From the NCBI GenBank assembly GCA_934371475.1, contig CAKRNX010000045.1, positions 1-15,355 on the forward strand: a DNA stretch of 15,355 bases, given 5' to 3'. Under the pieces are notes generated by a model. It did not search any database. It saw only the letters and a program-made list of their open reading frames with translations, and was not told the origin of the DNA. Shown in pieces: positions 1 to 6,428 of the stretch. Each line of letters starts with the position of its first letter. Within the stretch, counting starts at the first letter, position 1. Position numbers and translations under genes: made by a program. The stretch is from an uncultured Lachnospiraceae bacterium. Lineage in GTDB: Bacteria; Bacillota; Clostridia; Lachnospirales; Lachnospiraceae.

Positions 1-696
1 AAAGGCAGCGGCAGACTGCTGGAACCGCAGGAGTCCTACACTTCGTTTCAGAGTGAAAATCTGCTGGAAAAATATGTGCGGGAAATCACTCATGCAGTGG
101 AAGTGATGAGTACCGAGCTGGCGGACGGAGCGGCAGACTTTCTGCAGCAGAAAGTCAACGAGGCCAGGAATCCCAGAGGATGCGATATCCTGGATCTGGT
201 TTACAGTGCTGCGGATGTTTTCACGGCCTGCATTCAGCTTACGGACCGGGCGGAATGTCTGGAGAAGTTCCGCAGGCAATGTGAGCAGTGCGGCAGTACG
301 GAGAAACTATTCGGACTGCTGCGCACATTTCAGCAGACACATATCCGCCAGCTGGAAGAACGGCGGGAAAACGAGAGAGTTCGGCCCATCCGGAAGGCAA
401 AAGAATATATTCAGAGCCATTACGGAGAGCCGATTACACAGGAAGAGGTCAGCAATGCGGTGGGGTTAAGTCCCGCCTACTTCAGTGCGTTGTTTAAAAA
501 GACGGAAGGAGAAGGATTTGCCCGCTATCTGATCCATGTGCGGATTGAGCAGGCCAAAATTTTGCTGAGGGAGAGTAATCTGCCGGTGACGGAGATCTGC
601 AGAAGAGTGGGATATAATGACCTGAAACATTTTACCCAGACATTTGAGAAAGTGACGGAGGTGAAGCCTTCCACCTACCGCAAGCTGTATGGCTGA
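1..696 (+). CDS. AraC-type response regulator (YesN-like), 5' partial
   Basis: The reading frame is open from the first base, so the gene begins upstream of the window; 231 residues are visible. The last ~105 residues (from about 127, RPIRKAKEYIQSHYGEP) form an AraC/XylS double helix-turn-helix: the first helix pair is around ITQEEVSNAVGLSPAYFSALFKK, and the second carries the family pattern VTEICRRVGYNDLKHFTQTF with P-x-x-Y/R at the end. The ~125 residues before it match no domain I recognise and resemble the poorly conserved linker of YesN-type regulators. A receiver domain would lie upstream and cannot be seen. A YesM-type histidine kinase starts 12 bases downstream, so the cognate role (binding operator DNA after phosphorylation, usually to control sugar uptake genes) is inferred from context. 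A one-component AraC regulator is the alternative. Confidence 0.85.
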   Translation, partial: KGSGRLLEPQESYTSFQSENLLEKYVREITHAVEVMSTELADGAADFLQQKVNEARNPRGCDILDLVYSAADVFTACIQLTDRAECLEKFRRQCEQCGSTEKLFGLLRTFQQTHIRQLEERRENERVRPIRKAKEYIQSHYGEPITQEEVSNAVGLSPAYFSALFKKTEGEGFARYLIHVRIEQAKILLRESNLPVTEICRRVGYNDLKHFTQTFEKVTEVKPSTYRKLYG

Positions 697-707
697 GGAA
701 GGTGGCA

Positions 708-1760
708 ATGGACAGAAAACGGACAAAAAAACGATATATTTCTGATAGAGTGCGTCTGATGGGAGCAGCGGTATTTGTCTTGCTGCTGGTGCTGACTGTA
801 ACTCAGACGGTGCTGTATCTGCAGGGACAGGCTTTGTTGTGGAGTGTAGCGGCAACAGGCGCGGCAGCTGCGGCGTATGCGGCGGCAGGCATTCTGTGGA
901 TTGTAAGACCCTACCGGCAGGCAGAAAAGACAATGGAGCGGTTTCTGGAAGGATATATGCTGCTGGAAGGGGACGGCGAGCAGGCAGCTCTGCTGACGCC
1001 GAGTACGGAGAAGGAGATGCGTTTCCTGGAGAAATTTCTGCATTCTCCGCAGGTGATGGATCTGAATAAACGGCAGGCGCAGTACCTGGCGCTGCAAAAT
1101 CAGATCAATCCGCACTTCCTGTACAATACACTGGAGAGTATCCGGGGAGAAGCACTGATTGCAGGGCTGGACAGCGTAGCGGATATGACGGAGGCGCTGG
1201 CCAAATTTTTCCGATATACGATCACGAAAGTAGAAAATCTGGTATCGGTGGAGGAAGAGCTGGATAACTGCGAGACATATTTTGGGATACAGAAATACCG
1301 CTTTGGCGACCGGCTGAATCTGCACATTGAGTACGATCCATCGGAATATGAGAAGATCATGAACTGCAGAATCCCCAAGCTGACCCTGCAGCCCATTCTT
1401 GAAAACAGTATCATACACGGGACAGAGCTAAAAATCGGTGCCGGAAATCTCTATATCCGCTTTGCATGTACACAGGACCGGCTGATTATCTGCATCTCGG
1501 ATGACGGGGTGGGGATGGATGAGAAAACATTGGCGGCGCTGAACCGCAAGCTTGGCAGAGCCAATGATTCATTTGGATCATCGGAAGAGAAAAAGGGCGG
1601 TATTGCGCTGGTCAATGTTAATAACAGGATTCATCTGATTTTCGGCGATGAATATGGGATGCACATTTATTCCGTTCTTCAGCGGGGCACGGACGTGGAG
1701 ATTACGATTCCCATTACGGCCAGTGACAGAGACGTAAAAAATCGGAGCGTGCTGACATGA
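708..1760 (+). CDS. YesM-type sensor histidine kinase with minimal sensor region
   Basis: 350 residues from ATG 708, which has AGGAAGG 5 bases upstream. An in-frame GTG at 702 overlaps that Shine-Dalgarno, so it is less likely. Two hydrophobic segments (about 17-38 and 43-66) are separated by only a few residues, so almost nothing is exposed outside the cell. A cytoplasmic helix leads to the His_kinase dimerisation box QNQINPHFLYNTLESIR, with the phospho-acceptor expected at H136. The HATPase domain follows: N box LQPILENSIIHG (N233), G1 box ISDDGVGMD (265-271) and G2 box GGIALVNVNNRI (298-308). Known YesM-family kinases normally have a large extracellular Cache-type sensor of ~250 residues, which is absent here. 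The stimulus is probably intramembrane or supplied by a partner protein; the ABC-like protein encoded with a 4-base overlap downstream is the obvious candidate. Confidence 0.92.
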   Translation: MDRKRTKKRYISDRVRLMGAAVFVLLLVLTVTQTVLYLQGQALLWSVAATGAAAAAYAAAGILWIVRPYRQAEKTMERFLEGYMLLEGDGEQAALLTPSTEKEMRFLEKFLHSPQVMDLNKRQAQYLALQNQINPHFLYNTLESIRGEALIAGLDSVADMTEALAKFFRYTITKVENLVSVEEELDNCETYFGIQKYRFGDRLNLHIEYDPSEYEKIMNCRIPKLTLQPILENSIIHGTELKIGAGNLYIRFACTQDRLIICISDDGVGMDEKTLAALNRKLGRANDSFGSSEEKKGGIALVNVNNRIHLIFGDEYGMHIYSVLQRGTDVEITIPITASDRDVKNRSVLT

Positions 1761-3220
1761 AAAACGAAGTGTTCAGAATGGAGAGGGTTACATATAAAGA
1801 AGCAGAGGTTGTAAAGCTGGAAGATTTCAACCTTCAGATCTACGAAGGCGAAATCATGGGGATGCTTCCGTTTAACGGTCAGGGAAAAACAGCGCTGCTG
1901 AAGCTGATGCAGGTGAATCTGCCGCTGTACGACGGGTATATTTATTACGGTGGCAAGATGGTAAATTCCTGGAGAAAATCGTCGGGATCCCACAACAGAA
2001 TCAGCATTATCCAGGCCAAAAGTTCGCTGGTGGAGTCTATGACCATCGCAGACAATGTGTTTGTGATGCGCCATGGATTTAAGCAGGAACTCATTCACAC
2101 AAAGCTGCTGAACCGGCAGCTGGAGCCGTTCCTCGAAGAGATTGGAATGCAGATACCGGCGGATGCCAGAATTGAAGGGCTGAGTGTGTTTCAGCGGATT
2201 ACTGTGGAGCTGCTGCGGGCAGTGGTGGCCGGAAACCGTCTGATTGTGCTGGAGGAGATCGGCGCACTGGTCAGCGACAGGGAATTGGAGCAGCTTCATG
2301 GCATGCTGCGCCATTATGCGGGCAGAGGTTTTTCGTTTCTGTATATCAGTCCTCATTTTGAGGAGGAAAATAATCTCTGTGACAGGGTGGCGTTTTTGAC
2401 CGACGGGCGGATCTGGAAAGTGATACCGAAAGATATGCTGAAGACAGAGACGAAAGAAGTCTATCATTACAGCATAGAATATAACAGAAATTACAGTCGG
2501 ATGGTGCGCGTTCACCAGGAAAAGCGAAAACAGGAGCTGACAGATCCCGAGATTTACTGCCGGTGGAGTCATGACAGTGAGAGCATCGGGCGCAGGATTT
2601 CCTTCCCAATCTACCACGGTGAATACCTGGCTGTGCAGATCCGGGAAAACAGAATTTTACAGGAGATGACGGAAATTCTGACTGAAGAGTACAGTAAGGA
2701 TGACCAGACGGCGGTGATTCAGGAGTCGCCCACGACTTCCATGCTGTTCCCGGAACTGAGCTATATGGACAACCTGTGTATGTCCCTGGCCAGACGGATG
2801 GGGAATATCTGGAAAAATGACAGCATACGCAGCAGCATTCGCAGAGAATACGGATCGATGCTGGGCGATGAGACATTTGATAAAAATGTGGAAAATCTGA
2901 GCGAAAGGCAGAAATATCAGCTGATTTACTTCCGTGTGCTGCTGCAGCATCCCCAAATTGTCTACTGCATCAAACCGTTTAAAGGAGCGGATCTGGCGCA
3001 CCGGATGCAAATCTGGAAGCTGCTGGAAATGCTGCTGGATCGGGGAATTACGGTCGTAGATCTGTCGCTGAATCTTTCTGACTCCCTGTCCCTGGCAGAC
3101 CGGCTGCTGATCATTGAGCATGACGGTCAGATCAGAGAAATTCGAAAAGAAAATTTTGCCGATGTATCGAGCAAAGTGCCATGGGGATATTTTTACCGGA
3201 AAGAGATACCGAAGGAGTAA
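1757..3220 (+). CDS. Degenerate tandem ABC ATPase of the sugar (RbsA/MglA) type
   Basis: 487 residues. The start overlaps the kinase stop as ATGA, implying translational coupling. The layout is that of two-domain sugar importer ATPases, but motifs are eroded. Half 1: Walker A is PFNGQGKT (38-45), with the first Gly replaced by Pro but GKT kept; Q-loop Q86; signature LSVFQ (142-146), close to the LSVxQ of the sugar class; Walker B LIVLEE (162-167), with Asp changed to Glu; and the switch region reads YISPHFEE, with His shifted by one. Half 2: the P-loop position (GEYLAVQIRENR, 288-299) has no GK[ST]; the signature reads LSERQ (381-385); and the Walker B DE pair is replaced by IK (VYCIKPFKGAD). 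ATP may still bind in half 1, but hydrolysis looks lost. No permease or binding-protein gene follows; upstream is unseen. A regulatory role with the kinase is inference. The frame is intact, which argues against a pseudogene. Confidence 0.85.
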   Translation: MKNEVFRMERVTYKEAEVVKLEDFNLQIYEGEIMGMLPFNGQGKTALLKLMQVNLPLYDGYIYYGGKMVNSWRKSSGSHNRISIIQAKSSLVESMTIADNVFVMRHGFKQELIHTKLLNRQLEPFLEEIGMQIPADARIEGLSVFQRITVELLRAVVAGNRLIVLEEIGALVSDRELEQLHGMLRHYAGRGFSFLYISPHFEEENNLCDRVAFLTDGRIWKVIPKDMLKTETKEVYHYSIEYNRNYSRMVRVHQEKRKQELTDPEIYCRWSHDSESIGRRISFPIYHGEYLAVQIRENRILQEMTEILTEEYSKDDQTAVIQESPTTSMLFPELSYMDNLCMSLARRMGNIWKNDSIRSSIRREYGSMLGDETFDKNVENLSERQKYQLIYFRVLLQHPQIVYCIKPFKGADLAHRMQIWKLLEMLLDRGITVVDLSLNLSDSLSLADRLLIIEHDGQIREIRKENFADVSSKVPWGYFYRKEIPKE

Positions 3221-3257
3221 CGCGTGTTTGGATGTCGCAGCTGATGGCGAGTCCTCG

Positions 3258-3307
3258 TTTTCCGGAGAAAAGTTCCCCTTTGCAAGAACGGAAAGTTCTG
3301 TTAAAAT
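3258..3307 (+). promoter_or_regulatory. Candidate sigma-A promoter for greA with nearby palindromes
   Basis: TTGCAA (3280-3285), a 16-base spacer and TAAAAT (3302-3307) form a plausible promoter about 80 bases before the greA start. The spacer contains the inverted repeat AGAAC-ggaaa-GTTCT (3285-3299). A second palindrome, TTTTC-cgga-GAAAA (3258-3271), lies just upstream of the -35. These could be operator sites or chance. The preceding ABC-like gene ends at 3220 without a recognisable terminator, so read-through is also possible. Confidence 0.4.
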
Positions 3308-3386
3308 ACAGAAAGATGTCAGTTCAAGAATACAAGGACATTTTTGGATTTTGATAGCAAGCTTGAACAGAAAGAAGGCTGGAGCA

Positions 3387-3890
3387 GTGGGAACAGAGCT
3401 GACTAAGAAAGATGTAGAGAAGATTGAGCAGGAGATTGAGTACCGCAAGTTAGTAGTGCGCAAAGATGCTATTGAGGCGGTTAAGGAAGCGCGGGCACAG
3501 GGAGACCTGAGTGAGAACTTTGAATATTATGCGGCCAAGAAGGACAAAAATCAGAATGAGAGCAGGATCCGTTATCTGGAGAGAATGCTGAAAACGGCCA
3601 GAGTTATTTCAGAAGATTCCAAAGAGGATGAGGTAGGTCTGAACAATACGGTGACTGTGTATTTCGAAGAGGATGATATGGAGGAGACATACAAGGTAGT
3701 GACTTCTGTGCGGGGAAATTCCCTGAAAGGTCTGATCAGTATTGAGTCACCGCTTGGCAGTGCACTGATGGGGCACAAGGTGAATGACGTAGTCCATGTC
3801 AAAGTGGACGATGATTATGGGTATGATGTCGTAATCAGGTCGATTGAAAATACAGTGGATGACGGAAGCGACGGCATCCGGAAATTTTAG
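3387..3890 (+). CDS. greA: Transcription elongation factor GreA
   Basis: 167 residues from GTG 3387. The reading frame is open further upstream, to 3114, but that would overlap the ABC-like gene and add sequence unlike GreA. AGAAGG at 3373-3378 lies 8 bases before GTG, and the protein then begins GTELTKKDVEKI as the family does. The N-terminal coiled coil carries the diagnostic loop GDLSENFEYYAAKK (39-52), whose acidic tip (D40, E43) reaches into the RNA polymerase secondary channel and stimulates cleavage of backtracked RNA. The C-terminal FKBP-like domain shows SPLGSALMGHKVND, matching the family's SPLGxALLGxxxGD. The length is slightly above the usual ~158. Neighbours do not help with function. 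A Gre-factor paralogue is the only real alternative. Confidence 0.93.
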   Translation: MGTELTKKDVEKIEQEIEYRKLVVRKDAIEAVKEARAQGDLSENFEYYAAKKDKNQNESRIRYLERMLKTARVISEDSKEDEVGLNNTVTVYFEEDDMEETYKVVTSVRGNSLKGLISIESPLGSALMGHKVNDVVHVKVDDDYGYDVVIRSIENTVDDGSDGIRKF

Positions 3891-3893
3891 ATA

Positions 3894-3985
3894 ACAGGAA
3901 ATGCTGAAAGTGCAAAGCAAGAAATTGCGTCCTGTGAAATAAAAGCCTTTTGAAACGGGTCTTGAGGCATATTTTTGCACTTCAG
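3894..3985. repeat. Dispersed palindromic repeat, copy 1 (interrupted)
   Basis: The block GAAATTGCGTCCTGTGAAA (3921-3939) is shared with the copies at 5785 and 10139. The matching left arm ACAGGA (3894-3899) is displaced by an 18-base insertion (3903-3920) bounded by GAAAT on both sides (3898-3902 and 3921-3925). A second inverted repeat encloses most of the copy: CTGAAAGTGCAAA (3904-3916) against TTTGCACTTCAG (3974-3985). The stretch lies between the greA stop and the methyltransferase start. No T-run follows, so it is not an ordinary terminator. Confidence 0.65.
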
Positions 3986-4020
3986 TTTTCGGAGAACTCA
4001 GAAAGAACCAGGAGAAAGAC

Positions 4021-5172
4021 ATGTTAAAACCTCTGATAAAATGGCCGGGAGGGAAAACCGGAGAAATCAGCCGGTTTGATTCGCTGATACCGGAATATGA
4101 CAGATATATTGAGCCTTTTGTGGGCGGCGGGGCGGTATTTTTTTATCTGAATCCGCAGAAAGCAGCCATTAATGATACATCGAAGGATCTGATGGATTTT
4201 TACCGGCTGGTGAAGGATCAGGATCCGCAGTTTCATCATCTGCTGAAACTGTACGGGGAAAGCTTTCTCCGCCTGCAGCAGTGGTGTCAGGAGGAGTTTC
4301 CTAACATTCTGGCGCTGTATCGGATGTACGAGACGGCCGGAAAGGACGGCGTGGATGTGCGCAGACTTCAGCTGAACCGCGGGCTTGTCTGGAGACTGAG
4401 GGAAGACCCCGGCGTTATGACAGAGCTGGTGCTGGATCAGGAGGCTTTTCTGGAACAGATTCTGCGGATGACAGAGGATAAATTTCTGCGCACGATTCAG
4501 AATAATAAGAAAAGACCGTTTTCCGGCAGCGATCTGAAGGATAATCTGATTACCGGATTTACCAGTGGTTATTATATGTATTTCCGTGATGTGTTTAATG
4601 AAATTGCATCAGGAAAACGAAATGTATCACAGGCATACCGCGGTGCCAATTTTTATTTTATCAGGGAATACTGTTACGGGGCGATGTTCCGCTACAATGC
4701 GAAGGGAGAATTTAACATTCCCTACGGTGGCATTTCCTATAATGGGAAAGATTTCGGCCTCAAGGTAAGACATATGTTCGGGGACGATGTGCGCCGCCTG
4801 ATGGAGCGTACTCAGCTGGGGTGCATGGACTTTGAGATATTCCTGGACGGACTGGATCTGAATGAGAGGGATTTTATATTCCTGGATCCGCCTTATGATA
4901 CGGATTTTTCGGATTATGAGGGGAAGGAGTTCGGGCGGGAGGATCAGGAGCGCCTGGCTGATTATCTGAAGAAAACGAGCGCCAGATTTCTGCTGGTGAT
5001 CAAAAATACGGAGTATATTGCAGGGCTGTACCAGGACTGCGGTTTTCGGATGATGACATTTGACAACCGTTATCTCTACAATGTGCGCAGCCGCAATGAG
5101 AGAAAGACGGAGCATCTGCTCATTACGAATGTGCCGGAGGGAGAGATACCATGGAGGCGAGAGAATTTTTAA
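4021..5172 (+). CDS. Dam-like (D12 class) DNA N6-adenine methyltransferase
   Basis: 383 residues from ATG 4021, with AGGAG 6 bases upstream. N-terminal LIKWPGGK (5-12) and EPFVGGGAVFF (31-41) are the alpha-group motif X and S-adenosylmethionine-binding motif I. Catalytic motif IV is LDPPYDTDF, with DPPY at 289-292. Between them lies a long helical and target-recognition section containing YGGISYNGKDF. This order identifies the D12/Dam class, which methylates adenine, often in GATC; GATC sites are frequent in this window by eye, but specificity is not proven. It is about 100 residues longer than Escherichia coli Dam. No restriction endonuclease gene is next to it, so it appears orphan. The last 22 bases overlap the HD-domain gene, suggesting translational coupling. 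Roles in mismatch marking, epigenetic regulation or defence are all possible. Confidence 0.9.
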   Translation: MLKPLIKWPGGKTGEISRFDSLIPEYDRYIEPFVGGGAVFFYLNPQKAAINDTSKDLMDFYRLVKDQDPQFHHLLKLYGESFLRLQQWCQEEFPNILALYRMYETAGKDGVDVRRLQLNRGLVWRLREDPGVMTELVLDQEAFLEQILRMTEDKFLRTIQNNKKRPFSGSDLKDNLITGFTSGYYMYFRDVFNEIASGKRNVSQAYRGANFYFIREYCYGAMFRYNAKGEFNIPYGGISYNGKDFGLKVRHMFGDDVRRLMERTQLGCMDFEIFLDGLDLNERDFIFLDPPYDTDFSDYEGKEFGREDQERLADYLKKTSARFLLVIKNTEYIAGLYQDCGFRMMTFDNRYLYNVRSRNERKTEHLLITNVPEGEIPWRRENF

Positions 5173-5726
5173 ATGTCCTTCATCTTGCGGGCAGACTGAA
5201 GGAAAATACAAGGCATTGCTGGTTTAAGAGTGGTCGGAGGGAGAGCGTAGCAGAGCATTGCTGGAGGCTGACGATCATGGCCTATTTTCTGGGTGACGAG
5301 TTTCCCGGAGCAGACATGAACAGAGTGATCCGGATGTGTATCTTCCACGATATGGGAGAAGCATTTACCGGTGATATTCCCACATTTGAAAAGAGCGGGG
5401 AGGATGAGCGCAGGGAAGAAGAAATTCTGCACACCTGGGTAAAGGAGCTGCCGGAACCATACTGTACTGATCTGAGTGTTCTGTACCGGGAGATGGAAGA
5501 ACAGGTTACGACAGAGGCCAGGATTTATAAGGCGCTGGATAAGCTGGAAGCGCTGATCTCTCATAACGAGGCAGATATTTCTACGTGGCTTCCGCTGGAA
5601 TACGATCTGAACCTCACTTATGGAAAAGAGCAGACAGAATTTTCCGAGTATCTGAAGAAGCTGCGCAGGGAGATCAAACAGGATACGCTCGACAAGATTG
5701 AGGAAGAAAAACAGAATAAGAAATAA
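5151..5726 (+). CDS. HD-domain hydrolase, YfbR/HDDC2-like (putative 5'-nucleotidase)
   Basis: 191 residues. ATG 5151 lies inside the methyltransferase gene (22-base overlap), and GGAGGGAGAG just before it can serve as the ribosome binding site. HD metal ligands are visible in order: H36 in ESVAEHCWRL, H66-D67 in IFHDMGEAFTGDIP, and D130 in KALDKLEALISHNE. The E-S-V-A-E-H and HDxxEAxxGDIP patterns are typical of the HD_3/YfbR/HDDC2 group. Characterised members remove phosphate from deoxynucleoside 5'-monophosphates in the cytosol using a divalent metal. The tail (IEEEKQNKK) is a charged helix. Pairing with an adenine methyltransferase is unusual and may mean a shared nucleotide or DNA-modification function, but that is inference. 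The unit ends at a strong terminator. Confidence 0.88.
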   Translation: MEAREFLNVLHLAGRLKENTRHCWFKSGRRESVAEHCWRLTIMAYFLGDEFPGADMNRVIRMCIFHDMGEAFTGDIPTFEKSGEDERREEEILHTWVKELPEPYCTDLSVLYREMEEQVTTEARIYKALDKLEALISHNEADISTWLPLEYDLNLTYGKEQTEFSEYLKKLRREIKQDTLDKIEEEKQNKK

Positions 5727-5735
5727 AGAAAATAA

Positions 5736-5790
5736 AAGAAAGCGGCTGGCTGGCAGAAGAAATCTGTCGGTCAGCCGCTTTCTTGTTTCA
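5736..5790 (+). terminator. Rho-independent terminator after HD-domain gene
   Basis: A 13-base perfect inverted repeat, AAGAAAGCGGCTG (5736-5748) with CAGCCGCTTTCTT (5772-5784), lies about 10 bases after the stop codon, with a smaller GGCAGA/TCTGTC pairing inside the loop. The right arm runs into TTTCTTGTTT. It abuts and slightly overlaps the next repeat element. Confidence 0.85.
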
Positions 5791-5900
5791 CAGGAAATTG
5801 CGTCCTGTGAAACAAAAAGCCTCCGGCAAGGCGCACATTGTCCGGTGGACAATGGTTTTGCGCCGACCGAAACGGGGTGTGAGAAGCACACTTTTGTTTT
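5785..5900. repeat. Dispersed palindromic repeat, copy 2 (most complete)
   Basis: Three hairpins in tandem. First, GTTTCACAGGA (5785-5795) and TCCTGTGAAAC (5803-5813) form perfect 11-base arms around a 7-base loop. Second, GGCGCA (5830-5835) pairs with TGCGCC (5859-5864), enclosing CATTGTCC (5836-5843) and GGACAATG (5847-5854). Third, GTGTG (5877-5881) pairs with CACAC (5887-5891), followed by TTTTGTTTT. The first hairpin and the GTGTG.GAAGCACACTTTTGTT end recur at 15252-15355. No protein-coding capacity is seen. It sits between a terminator and a candidate promoter. Confidence 0.75.
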
Positions 5901-5901
5901 G

Positions 5902-5930
5902 TCATAAAGTTTTGCGTTTGCACATAGATA
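5902..5930 (+). promoter_or_regulatory. Candidate sporulation sigma-E promoter for lipoprotein-sipL
   Basis: TCATAAA (5902-5908) fits the sigma-E -35 pattern (k-m-ATA-w-w). After 14 bases comes CATAGATA (5923-5930), matching CATACAnT at CATA and A. It lies ~37 bases before the lipoprotein start. sipL is known to be made in the mother cell under sigma-E in Clostridioides difficile, which supports the match; the -10 is imperfect. Confidence 0.4.
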
Positions 5931-5966
5931 TCATTGATAAGAAAAAAATGCAGAGAGGCAGACTGG

Positions 5967-6401
5967 ATGCTGGGAGAGGTAAAAGAGGCGCGAAGATATC
6001 TGAGACTTGCGCTGGTTCCCCTGATAATTTTGTGTATGCTGGGAGCGGGCGGCTGCGGGCTTGACAGGCAGAAGGAAGATCGGACCGCGCTTGATTTTAC
6101 GGTGGTATCGTCAGAGGAAGTACCGGGGGAGCTGGCAAAGGTAATCGATGCACATAAGGAAGAAGAGATGCAGATCGCATTCTCCGATCAGGGGAGTCTG
6201 TATGCCGTGAGGGGATATGGAAAACAGGATACGGGAGGGTACAGCATTACGGTAGATGAATGTTCTGAGGGAGAGGATCAGATCTATATCGTTACGACAC
6301 TGACAGGGCCGCAGCAGGGAGAAAAAATTTCCGGGGAACCGTCTTTTCCGGTGATTGTGATAAAAATGGAAAACAGGGAAAAAGAGATTGTATTTGAATA
6401 G
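5967..6401 (+). CDS. PrcB-like domain lipoprotein
   Basis: 144 residues from ATG 5967, with AGAGAGG (5952-5958) 8 bases upstream. A TTG at 5934 in the same frame lacks such a site. The N terminus has a positively charged stretch (EARRYLR), a hydrophobic core (LALVPLIILCML) and a lipobox AGG-C with the modified cysteine expected at C30, so it should be anchored to the outer face of a membrane. The C-terminal half (GYSITVDECSEGEDQIYIV, then GEPSFPVIVIKM) resembles the PrcB C-terminal domain, a small beta-rich module named from a protease complex subunit in spirochaetes; molecular function is unknown in Firmicutes. It is followed 27 bases later by sipL and probably shares its transcript, which would place it in the mother cell during spore formation, by inference. 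Confidence 0.72.
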   Translation: MLGEVKEARRYLRLALVPLIILCMLGAGGCGLDRQKEDRTALDFTVVSSEEVPGELAKVIDAHKEEEMQIAFSDQGSLYAVRGYGKQDTGGYSITVDECSEGEDQIYIVTTLTGPQQGEKISGEPSFPVIVIKMENREKEIVFE

Positions 6402-6428
6402 TTCAGGCAGAGAGGGAGGAGTGCGGGA

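Noticed and set aside
675..1418. Long minus-strand open frame opposite the kinase gene
   Set aside because: It is the antisense of a clear histidine kinase, with Cys/His/Gln-rich low-plausibility protein. The same holds for the long minus-strand frames opposite the ABC-like, sipL and ispE genes.
1757..3220. Calling the degenerate ABC ATPase a pseudogene
   Set aside because: There is no frameshift or stop, it has full two-domain length, and it keeps a coupled start codon.
3114..3386. N-terminal extension of greA
   Set aside because: The extra ~90 residues overlap the ABC-like gene, include the promoter region, and are absent from the GreA family; GTG 3387 has a proper ribosome binding site.
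5698..6064. Open frames across the repeat at 5785
   Set aside because: Their sequence is a translation of the terminator and palindromic repeat with no ribosome binding site; they overlap two real genes in other frames.
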